Assembly (NCBI GenBank): GCA_000827205.1
Contig: KN832559.1
Span: 1,524,148-1,588,147 of the forward strand
Source: Plicaturopsis crispa FD-325 SS-3
Taxonomy: Eukaryota; Basidiomycota; Agaricomycetes; Amylocorticiales; Amylocorticiaceae
Reading direction: 5' to 3'
Length of the DNA stretch: 64,000 nucleotides
Shown here piece after piece: positions 54,337-64,000 of the stretch. The position numbers and the translations under genes are program-made. The notes below the pieces were generated by a model. That model was not told where the DNA came from. It saw only the letters and a list, made by a program, of their open reading frames with translations, and ran no database searches. Within the stretch, counting starts at the first letter, position 1; each line of letters starts with the position of its first letter.

Positions 54337-55577
54337 TTAATCGGCAGCGGCAGCTAAATAGCTCTGAAAGCAGGTCAGCGTATGGGCATATAGTCAGCGT
54401 ACGGGCATATATATAGCCGAAAGGAGGACGACGTACCTCTCGTTCCCCCAAGAACTCTAGATACGTCAAGGCGACGGCCACCCAGAAACTCGTCTCTACG
54501 CCCAGATCACGCGCTTCGGCGGTGTCGAGCTCGAGGACGCCGTTCATCGCGTGTATGGTGAGTAATGGCGTGCGGTCGTGGTACGTGAGCAGCGGTTTCG
54601 GTATCGGAGGGAGGAAGTCGGAGAGGTGGTGGTGGTGGTGCGGGTCGGGCGGGGAGGAGGCTTGCGGGGCGACCTTAGGTTGTGGCGGGATCGGGCAGAG
54701 GTTGAACGAGAACGAGTGCGACGGCGCCTGGTTCTTGAACGCGGACAGCACGCGCGTGAGGAACGACGACGACTCGTCCGCTGGCACGTGTGGCGAGGAG
54801 TGTGGGTTGAGCACGAACTTCGTGACCTGCGTGCGCGGGCGCTTTGGGCGCAGCGCGTCGAGCCGCGCGTGGACCGACCCCGGCGACGGCGGCTGCACCG
54901 AGACACGCACCACCGGGGGCGTCGGCGGGTACGAGTGCATGCTCGCGGTGCTCGCACCCTCCAGCAGCGTAAACTCCGAGCTCTCCGTGGACGACTTCAC
55001 GGTGGAGAGCGAGGTGCGATTATCGTGTGGTGGGGGCGGCGGGGCGTTGGTGCGACAGGAGAACGACAGGGCGGCTTCTGTGTGGTATGGGGAGTCCTTG
55101 GCGAGTGGCATGAAGGATATGAACGCGCCCGGGGGGAAGGATGGCGCGCGTATGCGGATGTACCAGCCGCGCTTCGGGCGGTGGATCGTCCAGCATATCG
55201 TCGACGTCTGGTTGTCCTGCATGTAGCCAGCCGTTCACACACACACACCCAGATTAACGCGGACATATGGAAATTTGGTGCAGCATACGCACGACAACGT
55301 TCTCCACGATCTCAGCGTCCGCTAGAAACCTCTCCTTCGAGGGGATGAGCGCGCAGCCTATGTATGCCAGAGTAGCGTCTCGCCTCACCTTGTACCACTT
55401 GACTTTCTCCGAGTTTTCGTTGAACACATTGATCCTCATGTCCGAGATGACATCCGAGCTAGCAGTGAATCATCGGTCCACCTCTCCTCCAAGCCGGATT
55501 TCGTTCCTTGGCACGTACCTTTTCACCGTGTATCGCGACAATCCGGCCGCAGCAGGCCCTGCCACAGGTAAGGTCAT
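54337..55577 (-). CDS. Conserved fungal protein of unknown function
   Basis: Start ATG 55577 (MTLPVAGPAAAGLSRYTVKR), stop TAA 54337-54339. Three or more exons. The N-terminal 150 residues are well folded in appearance (YVPRNEIRLGGEVDRWFTAS, VKWYKVRRDATLAYIGCALI, TICWTIHRPKRGWYIRIRAP), with many aromatic and basic residues. They recall lipid-binding or tubby-like beta-barrels, but I cannot name a family. The middle is long, disordered and Ser/Pro-rich with a His run (PDPHHHHHLSD). The C-terminus has a helical block (VETSFWVAVALTYLEFLGER) and ends SYLAAAAD. No signal peptide or clear membrane span. Confidence 0.75.
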
Positions 55578-56063
55578 GATGGTAAAAGCGAGACCGCCTC
55601 CTGGACGAGTTTGAGCTGGAGCCTACTGGAGGCCGATGTACGCCGTCGAGTTGGAAGGAGAGTTGCTGTTGCGCAGCAGGGTCGTAAATTTAGTTGAAGG
55701 CTATTAGTATAGACGAGAAGGTTACTGCGATATATAGATACCGTGACCGTACGGTCATACTCAGACTGCGGTAAACCTCTAACTTAAGTTAACTGAGACT
55801 CAGTAACTGAGTAAGTAACAGTCTGAATCCAACCTGAGTCCAACGCTTTCGACGTATCAGCATTACCATTACTGCAATATATATTGTACAGTACAGGGAG
55901 GATAGCTCCGAGAATTACGCCGCTAGCGGCTAGCTGAACTGTATACTGCTGCATAGCAATCATCTAGCTAGTCTTCTGCACCCTTGGACTGTTATGTTCT
56001 ACTATTCGTACAGCTAGCTAACACAGGATTGCGATATAGAGGCTCGAGTTCCCGCAGTGTCGT
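55578..56063. other. Intergenic region with short repeats
   Basis: AT-richer than its neighbours. A CTGAGT/ACTCAG-rich stretch lies at about 55758-55830, and GCTAGC-type words recur at 55921-56020. No gene seen. Confidence 0.45.
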
Positions 56064-58646
56064 TCAGTCGTAACCCTTCTTGTCTTCAGCCTCCCTGACC
56101 TCCACGTCCTGCACAATCCTCCTCCTCTCCACCGTCCTGCCACCCTTGCTACTCCACACGCCGCCCGTAATCCCCCCCTTGTCGAAAATATGGTCGATAT
56201 CTTCCAGCTCTGCGGACGGTCAGTATATTCTCGCAATGACATTGTATGGAGACGCACCGAGGCCTTTGGTCTCGGGAAAGAATAAGTAAACGAGCGGCAC
56301 CCAGCACGCGTTGAAGATCGCGAAGATGATGAAGACGCGCCAGTTGATGTTCGCGATCGCGGGCGGCGTCATCTGCACGACCGCGAAGACGCAGAGCCAG
56401 TTGACGAAACTGGCACGGCAGGTGAGCGCGTTAGGCTTTGGTGGGATGACCGTGAGCGGAGGTTCTACGTACCTGGCGAGTGCAGAGCCGCGGGCGCGGA
56501 TGCGGGTGGTGCTTATCTGAAGACGGGCGTTTAGCGAGACGGCGCAGGCAGCCTGTACTAACGAGCGTACCTCAGCAGGATATAGCCAGGGCTGGTAGGG
56601 AGCCGTTATTCAGTACTGACTTGTGAGCACTCATACGCATGTCGTGACTCACGATGGGAAGATATCCGATGCCGAGGAATATCTGGAAGATGAATACAAA
56701 CGCAGTCGCCGCAAACGCTGCCCGCTTCGACCCAGTGGAGAGGAGGATAGAGACGATGATGAAGCATGCCGAGAGACCGGTGGCAGAAATCATCAAAAGC
56801 GTTCGTCGGCCAAATCGATCGACGGTCTAGTATCGGTAGCGGTAATAAAATTTCCATCAGGGATAGACTGGTAAGAAGATAGATGTAGTAAGTGCGCACC
56901 CATAGGGGAATAAACGAGGCGACCATATATGTTACGGAGGTCCCGCCACCCAAGATGAGACTCAGGTTGCGCGACAGACCCATGGTGTTCTGATACACAA
57001 CGGGGGCCAAATAACTAAAGCGACTCGTTAGTATGCTCGATTCCTTCGCATATAACGCTGGCATTTATACTTGATCATATTCGAACTGGAAAGACAGTGA
57101 TGAATATCTGTCTCGCTTGCTCAAATAGAAATGGAAAGCGACAAACCCGGTGAATTGTTGCATGACATTGACGCCCATGCAGAGACACATTCTGCGGAAG
57201 TTTCCTAGCGGACCTGCAGGACGCGTATCGGAGTCAGTGCTTGCAACGAAGAGAGGCGAAAGGACTGAGACATGCACACCTCCTTGGAACAACTCCATAT
57301 ATCTGAACGGGCCTGAAAAAAGATAAAACAGATGAGATCGGACACACAGATACGCCAGATTGTATATTACCTCCGGCACTCTCCTGCTCCAACGAAACCT
57401 CGATTTCCTTCAGCTTACCGACGACATTCGGATGGTCGGGTTCGTTATCTTCGAGCTGGGCCAGCACCTTGAGGCCCTCTTCTCTACGCCCGTGGGCGAT
57501 AAGCCAGCGTGGGGAATCTGGCAGAACCATTCCTTGGAACAAGAGGCAGACTGCAAAGAAAGCCTGGAAACCTGTTGAGCGTCAACGTGTCAGCGAATCG
57601 GAATCGTCGGAAAATGAAGGAGAGAAGTAACCGATGGGGAGCCGCCATTGTGCAGGACCGTCAACAAATGACATTCCATAGTCAAGCCAATACGCCTTGT
57701 ATAGAACGAAGTACTTAGTATTGGCAATCACAGAAGATAGGCCGTAGCACTTACTATGACAAGGCCGACGATGGTGATAGTGGAATTTAGACAGACCAGT
57801 GCCCCCCGAATGTGTCCGCCACATGTTTCCGACTGGTAGACTGGGATCGACGACGAGTTGAATCCGTTGCCCTGGATTTCGAATGTCAATACCGTGCACC
57901 ACCGCGTCATTTTCTGAGACTTACGATGCCGGTAACTACCCTGCCTACATATAGTTGCGCAAGAGTTGTTGAGCTCGTCAAGATGATCTGGACCCAGCAC
58001 GCAGTATTCATCAGCTCTTACACTGGCGGGCGAAGGTCAAGTATATGCTTACGGTCCCGATAATCATGGTGATTGCACCTGACATGATCATACGTTTCCG
58101 CCCAATTTCTTCGCCCCAGAAAAATACTATCAGGCTTCCTACAGCGCATCCGATATCCTGCACACAACTTTGAGCGCCGCGCACTGGACAGACATACCTC
58201 CGCACTGGATACGCACGTATATCGCGACCTGATAGCAACAGAGCATTTAGCAATAGGATCCTATGTTTCAGAACAATACGAGACATACAATGAGCCCTTG
58301 AGTAGTAGGATCGGGGCTGTCAAAGTCTTTACCAAATTGATTTTCGGCTCCAATCTGGGGTCAGAAAGCAGAAACGCGCGCGTTGGCTCTGAACATCCCT
58401 GAGAGTCATCGACATATGTATAGAGACGTACGATGCCCGACATGACGCCTACGCAAAGTTCAATAATGGGCATTCGCGGCGTATGGAAACTGACTGACCT
58501 TGGTCATACCCAAGAAGCAGAAAACCCTGGCAGCAGCATGCTAGAGAAGAGACGTTCTTCAGCAAGTGTTTTGTAGCTGAGGATGTGGGAACACGCGCCT
58601 GTGATAGCCCAGACAAGGTGCTGTCCCCGTAAAGACGTGGTCCACA
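56064..58646 (-). CDS. MFS sugar transporter
   Basis: Twelve-span plasma-membrane carrier of the hexose transporter family. Probable start ATG 58646 (MWTTSLRGQHLVWAITGA); the first intron join is uncertain. Ordered hallmarks: FLLLGYDQGVMSGI in span 1, then ENQFGKDFDSPDPTTQG, and GCAVGSLIVFFWGEEIGRKR (the G-R-K/R loop of the family). LPDSPRWLIAHGRREEGLKV follows span 6, and GVNVMQQFTG marks span 7. The C-terminal cytosolic part includes ELEDIDHIFDKGG and ends AEDKKGYD. The gene is split by at least ten introns. Stop TGA 56064-56066. The substrate is probably a hexose, pentose or disaccharide; the sequence does not decide. A beta-glucosidase gene lies 24 kb away, with no sign of a cluster. Confidence 0.87.
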
Positions 58647-59534
58647 TCCTCAGTAAGAAAACGCGCGAAGAGACTGATTGGGGGGAATGGGGACTGGCAC
58701 TGAATCAAACGTCCTTGAGAAAAGCGGTTTATCGGGCGGCAGGCCGTGTTTGCTCTTTCGAAGACCTGTGGAGATGACATGCCGTGCGTTTATCGGTCAG
58801 TGAGCGAGAAAAACAAGCAGCGTCAAGCAAATCAGAAAGGTCAAATGACTGGTCATTGGTGAGAGTTGGTGGGAGCTGGTGGGCCGGGGGAAGATGTGAT
58901 GAAATGTGGGGAATGCGGGGTAGAGATCTCAGATCAACGGTCCGAGGACATGGCCATATGACACGGAAGTAAAACATGGCAGGAAAACTCAGGGCCAGGC
59001 TAAAACCCAAATGAGCACGGGAGCATCGATCCATGGTACACAGGAATCCACTCACCTGTACACCAGCGAGCTTCACGGATGCATCTACGATGACAAGCGC
59101 AGAAGCGGCACACTCACACTGGTGGCTATCGAGAAAGCCATAGATAAATTGCATAGTCTGTATTATAGTACGAATAGGTCATAAAATGTGTGATGCGATG
59201 AATGTTATAAGATACAATGGTAGCGTGGAAGGTGAGCCGATGCTAAAGAAAGCGATGAGCGGAGACGCGGAAAGATGAGATCCAAAGTCAAAGTCCAACG
59301 TCTCTTGTCTACTTATCACCGAGAATTGTTACAAGCTATGGGGATGCGATGTGTGTGTATGCAGGCAATGCAAGATGTTGTACGGGGTATGGACAGGACA
59401 GAGATGCGATGGATGGTGGATGAGGATGTGGCCAGAAGGTCCATTGCGTGCGCGATGCTGATGTTGAGATGTATCCGGGTCGTGTATGGTCGTGACTGTC
59501 GTAAGAACCATGATATGCGCTCGGGCTCCACCCG
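58647..59534. other. Intergenic region, no gene seen
   Basis: Upstream of the transporter and downstream of the OTU gene. Short frames overlap on both strands without family features. It should hold the transporter promoter. Confidence 0.5.
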
Positions 59535-61332
59535 TTAGATCTTCAACTCCCTGAAGCCCCTCACGTCGAGTCTGCCGGCGCCGTTCCTGCGCCACTCGTT
59601 CTCGCCCCCTTCCTCATCTTCATCGTCGGCGCCCCGGACGTTAGCCTTCTTGAAGCGGCCGCCGGGGATGACGATCTTGCCAGCACTCCGCGAAGCGCTT
59701 GCCTTGCCGACAAGCGCAGTGCGTGGCTTTGGCAGACCTGCTGCCTTGCGTTGCCGCCGGGTCAGCGGCTTCTCGACTGGCGGCGGCGGCGGGCTGGAGA
59801 GCGGCGAGGATGCTGCCGATGACGAGGCAGACGATCCAGGAGCACTGAGGCCCGGCGTGGAGTCTAGATCGTGTTCGGGATCATCGTCTAGAATTAGGCG
59901 CCGCGTGGATGTGGCGGAAAGGTTGGAGCGTGTCCGCTTCGCTGCACCATCGGAACATGCAGAAGAGCCAGAGGACTCGTCGAAGGAACGCTTGGGGGAT
60001 CGGTGCACGCGTAGACTCGCGAGGGTGGGGACCGCCGAGGGAGGGGGTGTGGTCATGTCCGAGTTGGAGGGGTGCGTCAGGATCATGTTGTATGCGCTCG
60101 CGGGGGGAAGAGGGGAAGGAGGAATGATATCGACCTCGATGGATGGAGAGGGTGATGGAGTACGGGAGTCCGGCAAGGGAATTTCGGATGGTCCAGTAGC
60201 GATGGAGGATGTTGAGATGGGCGCAGTGGCAGCAGAGCCTGGCTTCGACCGAGAAGTGCCTGTATGTTTGCCTGGGCCTTTCGATTTGGCCTTAGCATAG
60301 GGTTTCTTCTTCGCCGGCGCAGCGATAGGTGGCGACTGGGATCGTTCCCGTGTTTCCGAGACGGAAGGGAGACCCGCGTGGGGCCCCTTGAGGTTTCGAA
60401 TAGACGAGAAATGTTCCCAGTCATGATAACTACGGGACGAGACTGTTTAACGATGATATTAAAAGAGAGAACAGGAAAACTACGCACGCGACGTAGACGG
60501 CGCCGACCGACGAGTCGACTTCATCGTCGCTGTCGTTAACCTCGACAGCCTTCTGGGCTTCGGCGCGTTTCTCATCTCGCCGGCGCCGGCGCCTCTCGCG
60601 TTCGTTCAAGGACAGGTCCTCAGGCTGAGGGGACATGCTGCTAGATGAGGATTCGGGTTGGTCTGGAGGTGCGTCGCCACCCGTGTTCCACTCTATGACA
60701 TAGACTAGGCCCGGCTGTATGACTTTGACATTGCGACGGGTCAGATGGGCGAATGCAGATAATTCAAGGTGACCGCCGTATGTAGCTGTGCCAACGATTG
60801 CATGAGCACGGGCCCGCCAACAACCACAATGAATGAGTTATAACAGACCTGGTTCTCTCATGCATCGCAAATGGGCATCTAGCCCACGCTCGTCCTCGCA
60901 GAAAGGTTCATACCGAGATTTGTGGGTCTCTATCCAATCGCAGATATCTTTGCGCAATTGTAGATGATGTGAAGGGGTCCCGTACAACTGATCGGACAGC
61001 GCGCGGAAGAGACAATTCCCGTCGCCAAGCGTGGGCGCGGCGTACAGCCCCAGTGACCGGAGCTGCTCTGTGAGGAGCTGGGTGTTCTGAGCAGGGTCAG
61101 AGAGGAGCTGCGGACGATTGTGATCGATAATTTTTTAATGAGATCCGCCTTGCAGAAGATGAACGAATGACTGACCTTGCCCTTCGACCTGGTCTGCCGC
61201 GAGCGTACTAAACGGTGAACGTGGCATGTCAAAGCCTTGTCAGCGCCACCGACACGCTCTCTACGCCGCCCGCTGTGACTTACATTGCGTTGGAGGTCTT
61301 ACATTCTTCTGATGTTTTTTCGACGAACCCAT
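59535..61332 (-). CDS. OTU-family deubiquitinase (OTUD3-like)
   Basis: Cysteine protease that removes ubiquitin. Start ATG 61332 (MGSSKKHQKN). A first intron with a GTAAGT donor joins it to a basic stretch (RSRQTRSKGK), then LLTEQLRSLGLYAAPTLGDG. The catalytic motif DGNCLFRALSDQLYG holds Asp and the nucleophile Cys. HHLQLRKDICDWIETHK and RYEPFCEDE follow, then YGGHLELSAFAHLTRRNVKV. The catalytic His lies in YHDWEHFSSIRN. Between the last two, a basic insert (NERERRRRRRDEKRAEAQKA) interrupts the domain. The C-terminal 270 residues are disordered, Ser/Pro-rich and end with a basic and acidic tail (LTRRQRKAAGLPKP, ADDEDEEGGE, GFRELKI). Stop TAA 59535-59537. Confidence 0.9.
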
Positions 61333-62000
61333 GTTTGTTGCCAAAAAAAAGGAGAAAGAGAGAAAAAAAGACGGGGAGGGGGAAATTTAGACGGGGGATC
61401 GTGCTGGTTGATAATAGAAGGGTATGCTTCGGGGGCCTCGGGTGCCAGGGCGGGACCCCGAACACTGCCGCCGTTGCATCACTGATGTCCCTTTTTTGGG
61501 TTTCCTCCGATTCTTCTTTGTCTCCAGCCAAAAACCTGCAGCTAGACTGAGGCAGCACCGAATCTTTCATAGTTCGCTATGGACGCAAACGCAAGCCCGA
61601 TGACCTGCTGGAAGACATCTTCATGAGCTCCAGTTACATAGTCGCAATTATTTCTCGCATTGCACTTGCCGATCGATGCCGCGACCAGCCGCGACGGCAG
61701 ACACTGTGGCGCGGGACGGCTTTCCATCCTGCGCTCATGACGAGAATCTGACGCCGCGCAAGGCTGTGTGCGACAGTTCTGCTCTCCTTGGATATTGAAA
61801 AAGTCTTTCTTGTCGCTCACTTATAAGCGCTGCGTATCACAGACTTGCAACAGGAACGAATAGCTTTGCGAACCTTCGTAGTCGCCGCAGCAAGTGCTAC
61901 CACGCTGATCATCCTCGCTGCGCAGCAGTATCATTAACACGCCCAAATAACTGCATCGCCGTACTTATAGCAGCATTTTTTGCTCAAGAGGCGCCCCACA
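61333..62000. other. Divergent intergenic region, no gene seen
   Basis: About 670 bp between two divergent ATGs. An A-rich run at 61346-61372 lies just upstream of the OTU gene. No family features in any frame. Confidence 0.5.
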
Positions 62001-62888
62001 ATGGTTGTGCTCGACGAGAAAGTTTTGAGGATGACTCTCGCACCTCCTCCCTATGCCGCTTCTGGCAACGCGCAGCCTCCACCGTTCCCGGGCTCACACC
62101 GCAGAGGCGCATACTCGCTCGCTGCGCTGCCTTCGCACATCCTTCTGCATATCGTATACTCGTTTTTTCCGCAGACGCCAGATATGGTCAATGGCCAGAT
62201 GGAGCACCAACGGAGAGTGCTCTACTGGATGTCAGTCGGGCTAAGGCTCGTGAATCGGTCTTTCTACACAGGTAAGCAGGGCTTCAATTATCATTGCGTC
62301 CGTACTAAATGCTCTATAGTCTGCATGCACGTACTCCGGTCAACATACTTGCCCGCTTATGGCTCCCTCATACGAGCTCCATATACATCCGATCCCTTTC
62401 CCCTGTCCGCCTCTAGCAGCACGTCATCCTCGCCCGTGACCACCATCCAGCGCGAGACACAAGTGCTTGACCTCTTCATTGCGCTGAAGGTCCGGGAGGA
62501 TGTGTGGGCAGACGAAAGCGAACTGCACCTCGAGCGCGAGGAGAGCTTCAAGGACCTGTTCGACCTCTCGCAGCCACGCAGCCGGCTGGAGGACCTCGTC
62601 CGCCACTATGGCGTGCGGGAGGGTGTTGTTTCTGCTACGGGCGCGTCCTCGTGCACCCCCTCGCCCGCATCGTCGGTGCTGAGGGTCAATAACACAAGGA
62701 CGAATCGGACGCAGCTTCCGTTCGCTAGCCTGACGGTGTCCTTCGGCTCGAGGAAGGCCGGGCTAATATTGGCGAGTGGAGGACGGAAAAGAACGATCGT
62801 AGAGGTCGCGCGGACGAGGGACGAGAAGCTTGAGATGGCGGCGAAGCGGTTAGTGAGGGATTTGAAGGTTTGGCTGGCTGATTCGTAA
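62001..62888 (+). CDS. Small F-box-like protein, function unknown
   Basis: Start ATG 62001 (MVVLDEKVLRMTLAPPPYAA), stop TAA 62886-62888, one intron at about 62271-62319. After a short Pro-rich start comes an F-box-like segment (YSLAALPSHILLHIVYSFFP, then MSVGLRLVNRSFYT). The middle has YLPAYGSLIRAPYTSDPFPL and a Ser-rich loop. The second half is charged (QVLDLFIALKVREDVWADES, ESFKDLFDLSQPRSRLEDLV) and ends with a strand-rich part (LPFASLTVSFGSRKAGLILA, RTIVEVARTRDEKLEMAAKR). About 280 residues. I recognise the general form from other basidiomycete genomes but no named family. Confidence 0.72.
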   Translation: MVVLDEKVLRMTLAPPPYAASGNAQPPPFPGSHRRGAYSLAALPSHILLHIVYSFFPQTPDMVNGQMEHQRRVLYWMSVGLRLVNRSFYTGKQGFNYHCVRTKCSIVCMHVLRSTYLPAYGSLIRAPYTSDPFPLSASSSTSSSPVTTIQRETQVLDLFIALKVREDVWADESELHLEREESFKDLFDLSQPRSRLEDLVRHYGVREGVVSATGASSCTPSPASSVLRVNNTRTNRTQLPFASLTVSFGSRKAGLILASGGRKRTIVEVARTRDEKLEMAAKRLVRDLKVWLADS

Positions 62889-63013
62889 CATAGACATTGC
62901 ATTACATTGTATCATTATACTTAATAGGAGACATGGACACTTCAGCATTTGGATTCTAGAAACGATGAGGAACATGTCCGAGATGTACATATTTTACAAC
63001 AGGCACCAGATAC
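62889..63013. other. Short convergent 3' spacer
   Basis: 125 bp between two stop codons; no feature seen. Confidence 0.5.
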
Positions 63014-64000
63014 TCATACCGTCCCAGAAACCAACACCTTCTTCTGGAAGTCTCCTCCCGTAACACCGTCGACGTTAGTGCCCGTCCCCAACTCACGCCA
63101 TTCCTCCCATGCCTTCTTCTCAGAATCGAAGTGCTTGCTGAGATACTGGTCCACGTCGTCGCCCAGCGCAAACCGACGCGGGAGCGTCGTCCGCCCCGCT
63201 GCGGGGCCCTGGTGCATGATCACATCGACGAGCCGTCCTGCCGCCTTCGCGGGGTCCCCCTGCTCCGAGCCAGACTGCCCGATATACCACTCGAGCATAG
63301 CGTGCAACGACCCGTATGCGGGCAGCGGCTTCGCTGGACGCGTCGTCCGGCCCTCCTGCGCGACAGACGTGCGGTATCCACCGAGCTTCGGATGAGGTAA
63401 GCTGCCGCGGAGGGGGTATAGGGAGAATAGAGAGGCTTACTGTTACGGACACCACTTTGATGTTGAAGGGCGCGAGCTCGTTGCCCAACGATCCCGAAAG
63501 GCCTGGGGTGTCTAGTCAGAAGAGCGGGAGCGATGCGGACGGCGGAGAATACGCACTGTCAAGGGCCCCTTTGCTCGCGCCGTAGATCCCGGAGCCAGGA
63601 ATGTTGAGGAATGCGCCGGCGGACGAGATGTTGACGATCGTCCCCGCCTTGCGTTCGCGCAAATGTGGAAGGAAGGCGCTCGTTACGGCGATGACGCCGA
63701 ACACGTTCGTGTCGAACTGCCTACGCATCTGCGGAAGGCTGTTGCAGGAAAATTTACGGTTAGTTACGATTAACGGCATGGGAGGGTAGGGATGGGACTC
63801 ACGATAATTCTTCCAGCGCTCCGCCTTGGAGGTATCCGGCGTTGTTGATCAGCACGTCAATGCGACCGTACACGCCAATTGCGCGCTGGGCGAACCCGGC
63901 GAGCTCCTCCTCAGAGGCAGTTACGTCGAGGCCCAAGGCTGCTGCCCCTTTCGCTGCGAGATCCGCTATGGTCTCAGGTTTGCGGGCGGTCGCTATGACG
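63014..64000 (-). CDS. Short-chain dehydrogenase/reductase, 5' end beyond the window
   Basis: NAD(P)-dependent oxidoreductase with a Rossmann fold. The gene enters from the right edge, so the Gly-rich nucleotide loop is not visible. Visible hallmarks on the minus strand: VIATARKPETIADLAAKGAA, GLDVTASEEELAGFA, IDVLINNAGYLQGGALEEL (NNAG), and FDTNVFGVIAVTSAFLPHLR. KAGTIVNISSAGAF with the catalytic Ser, then GSGIYGASKGALDS with the YxxxK pair, follow. The C-terminal part (LPRRFALGDDVDQYLSKHFD, WREL) fits the classical SDRs of fungi that act on ketones or alcohols of unknown nature. At least three introns. Stop TGA at 63014-63016. Confidence 0.88.

Noticed and set aside
1-64000. CRISPR arrays or bacterial-type operons
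   Set aside because: Tandem repeats here are short and have no unique spacers of regular length; gene structure is spliced and eukaryotic.

Overview
The window is eukaryotic and looks like a filamentous basidiomycete, most likely an Agaricomycete. Genes are packed on both strands and cut by many 45-70 nt GT-AG introns. Coding sequence is GC-rich. Several families are ones I know mainly from mushroom-forming fungi (DUF4470, DUF6534, DUF6532, Plavaka-type DNA transposons). This is inference from gene style and family content; no ribosomal or other species marker is present. I found no operons, CRISPR arrays or functional tRNA genes.

Layout. 1-13.3 kb is ordinary housekeeping sequence: the 3' end of a UIM protein, Arp2/3 subunit ARPC5, a TPR/DUF4470 protein, a conserved unknown with a Gly/Ala-rich tail, an RluA-type pseudouridine synthase, the SWI/SNF subunit Snf12/Ssr3 and a BAR-SH3 protein. 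13.8-16.3 kb holds the membrane nuclease LCL3 and a Ser/Thr-rich GPI-type surface protein. 16.8-19.4 kb is a nest of non-autonomous DNA elements: an outer element with CTGATCAGGC-type end repeats, a SINE-like tRNA-derived piece inside it, a second element inserted in it, and a very clean 336-bp MITE. The MITE ends 77 bp before the ATG of TAH18, the diflavin reductase of cytosolic Fe-S assembly (19.5-22.6 kb).

22.9-27.7 kb has two tandem DUF6534 membrane proteins. 29.0-32.7 kb is a secreted GH3 beta-glucosidase. 33.2-35.1 kb contains a 941-base run of N flanked by two nearly identical 475-bp copies, probably an assembly fault. 36.0-41.9 kb is a mobile-element island: an apparently intact Plavaka transposase gene facing away from an intact DUF6532 gene, with a 385-bp intergenic stretch between their ATGs.

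42.9-64 kb returns to host genes: two inverted F-box/LRR-like paralogues (42.9-44.5 and 50.4-52.0 kb) around an RRM protein with a mitochondrial-type leader, the ubiquinone-pathway kinase COQ8 and the phospholipid methyltransferase OPI3. Then come a UBE2S-type E2 that keeps the C-terminal APC/C-docking tail, an unknown protein, an MFS sugar transporter, an OTU deubiquitinase, a small F-box-like protein and the 3' part of a short-chain dehydrogenase.

No single pathway links the genes. The most unusual material is the element nest at 16.8-19.4 kb, the Plavaka/DUF6532 pair, the repeat insertion in TAH18 and the UBE2S tail. Splice sites were placed by eye from reading frame and family match, so each CDS entry gives the genomic span from start to stop including introns.
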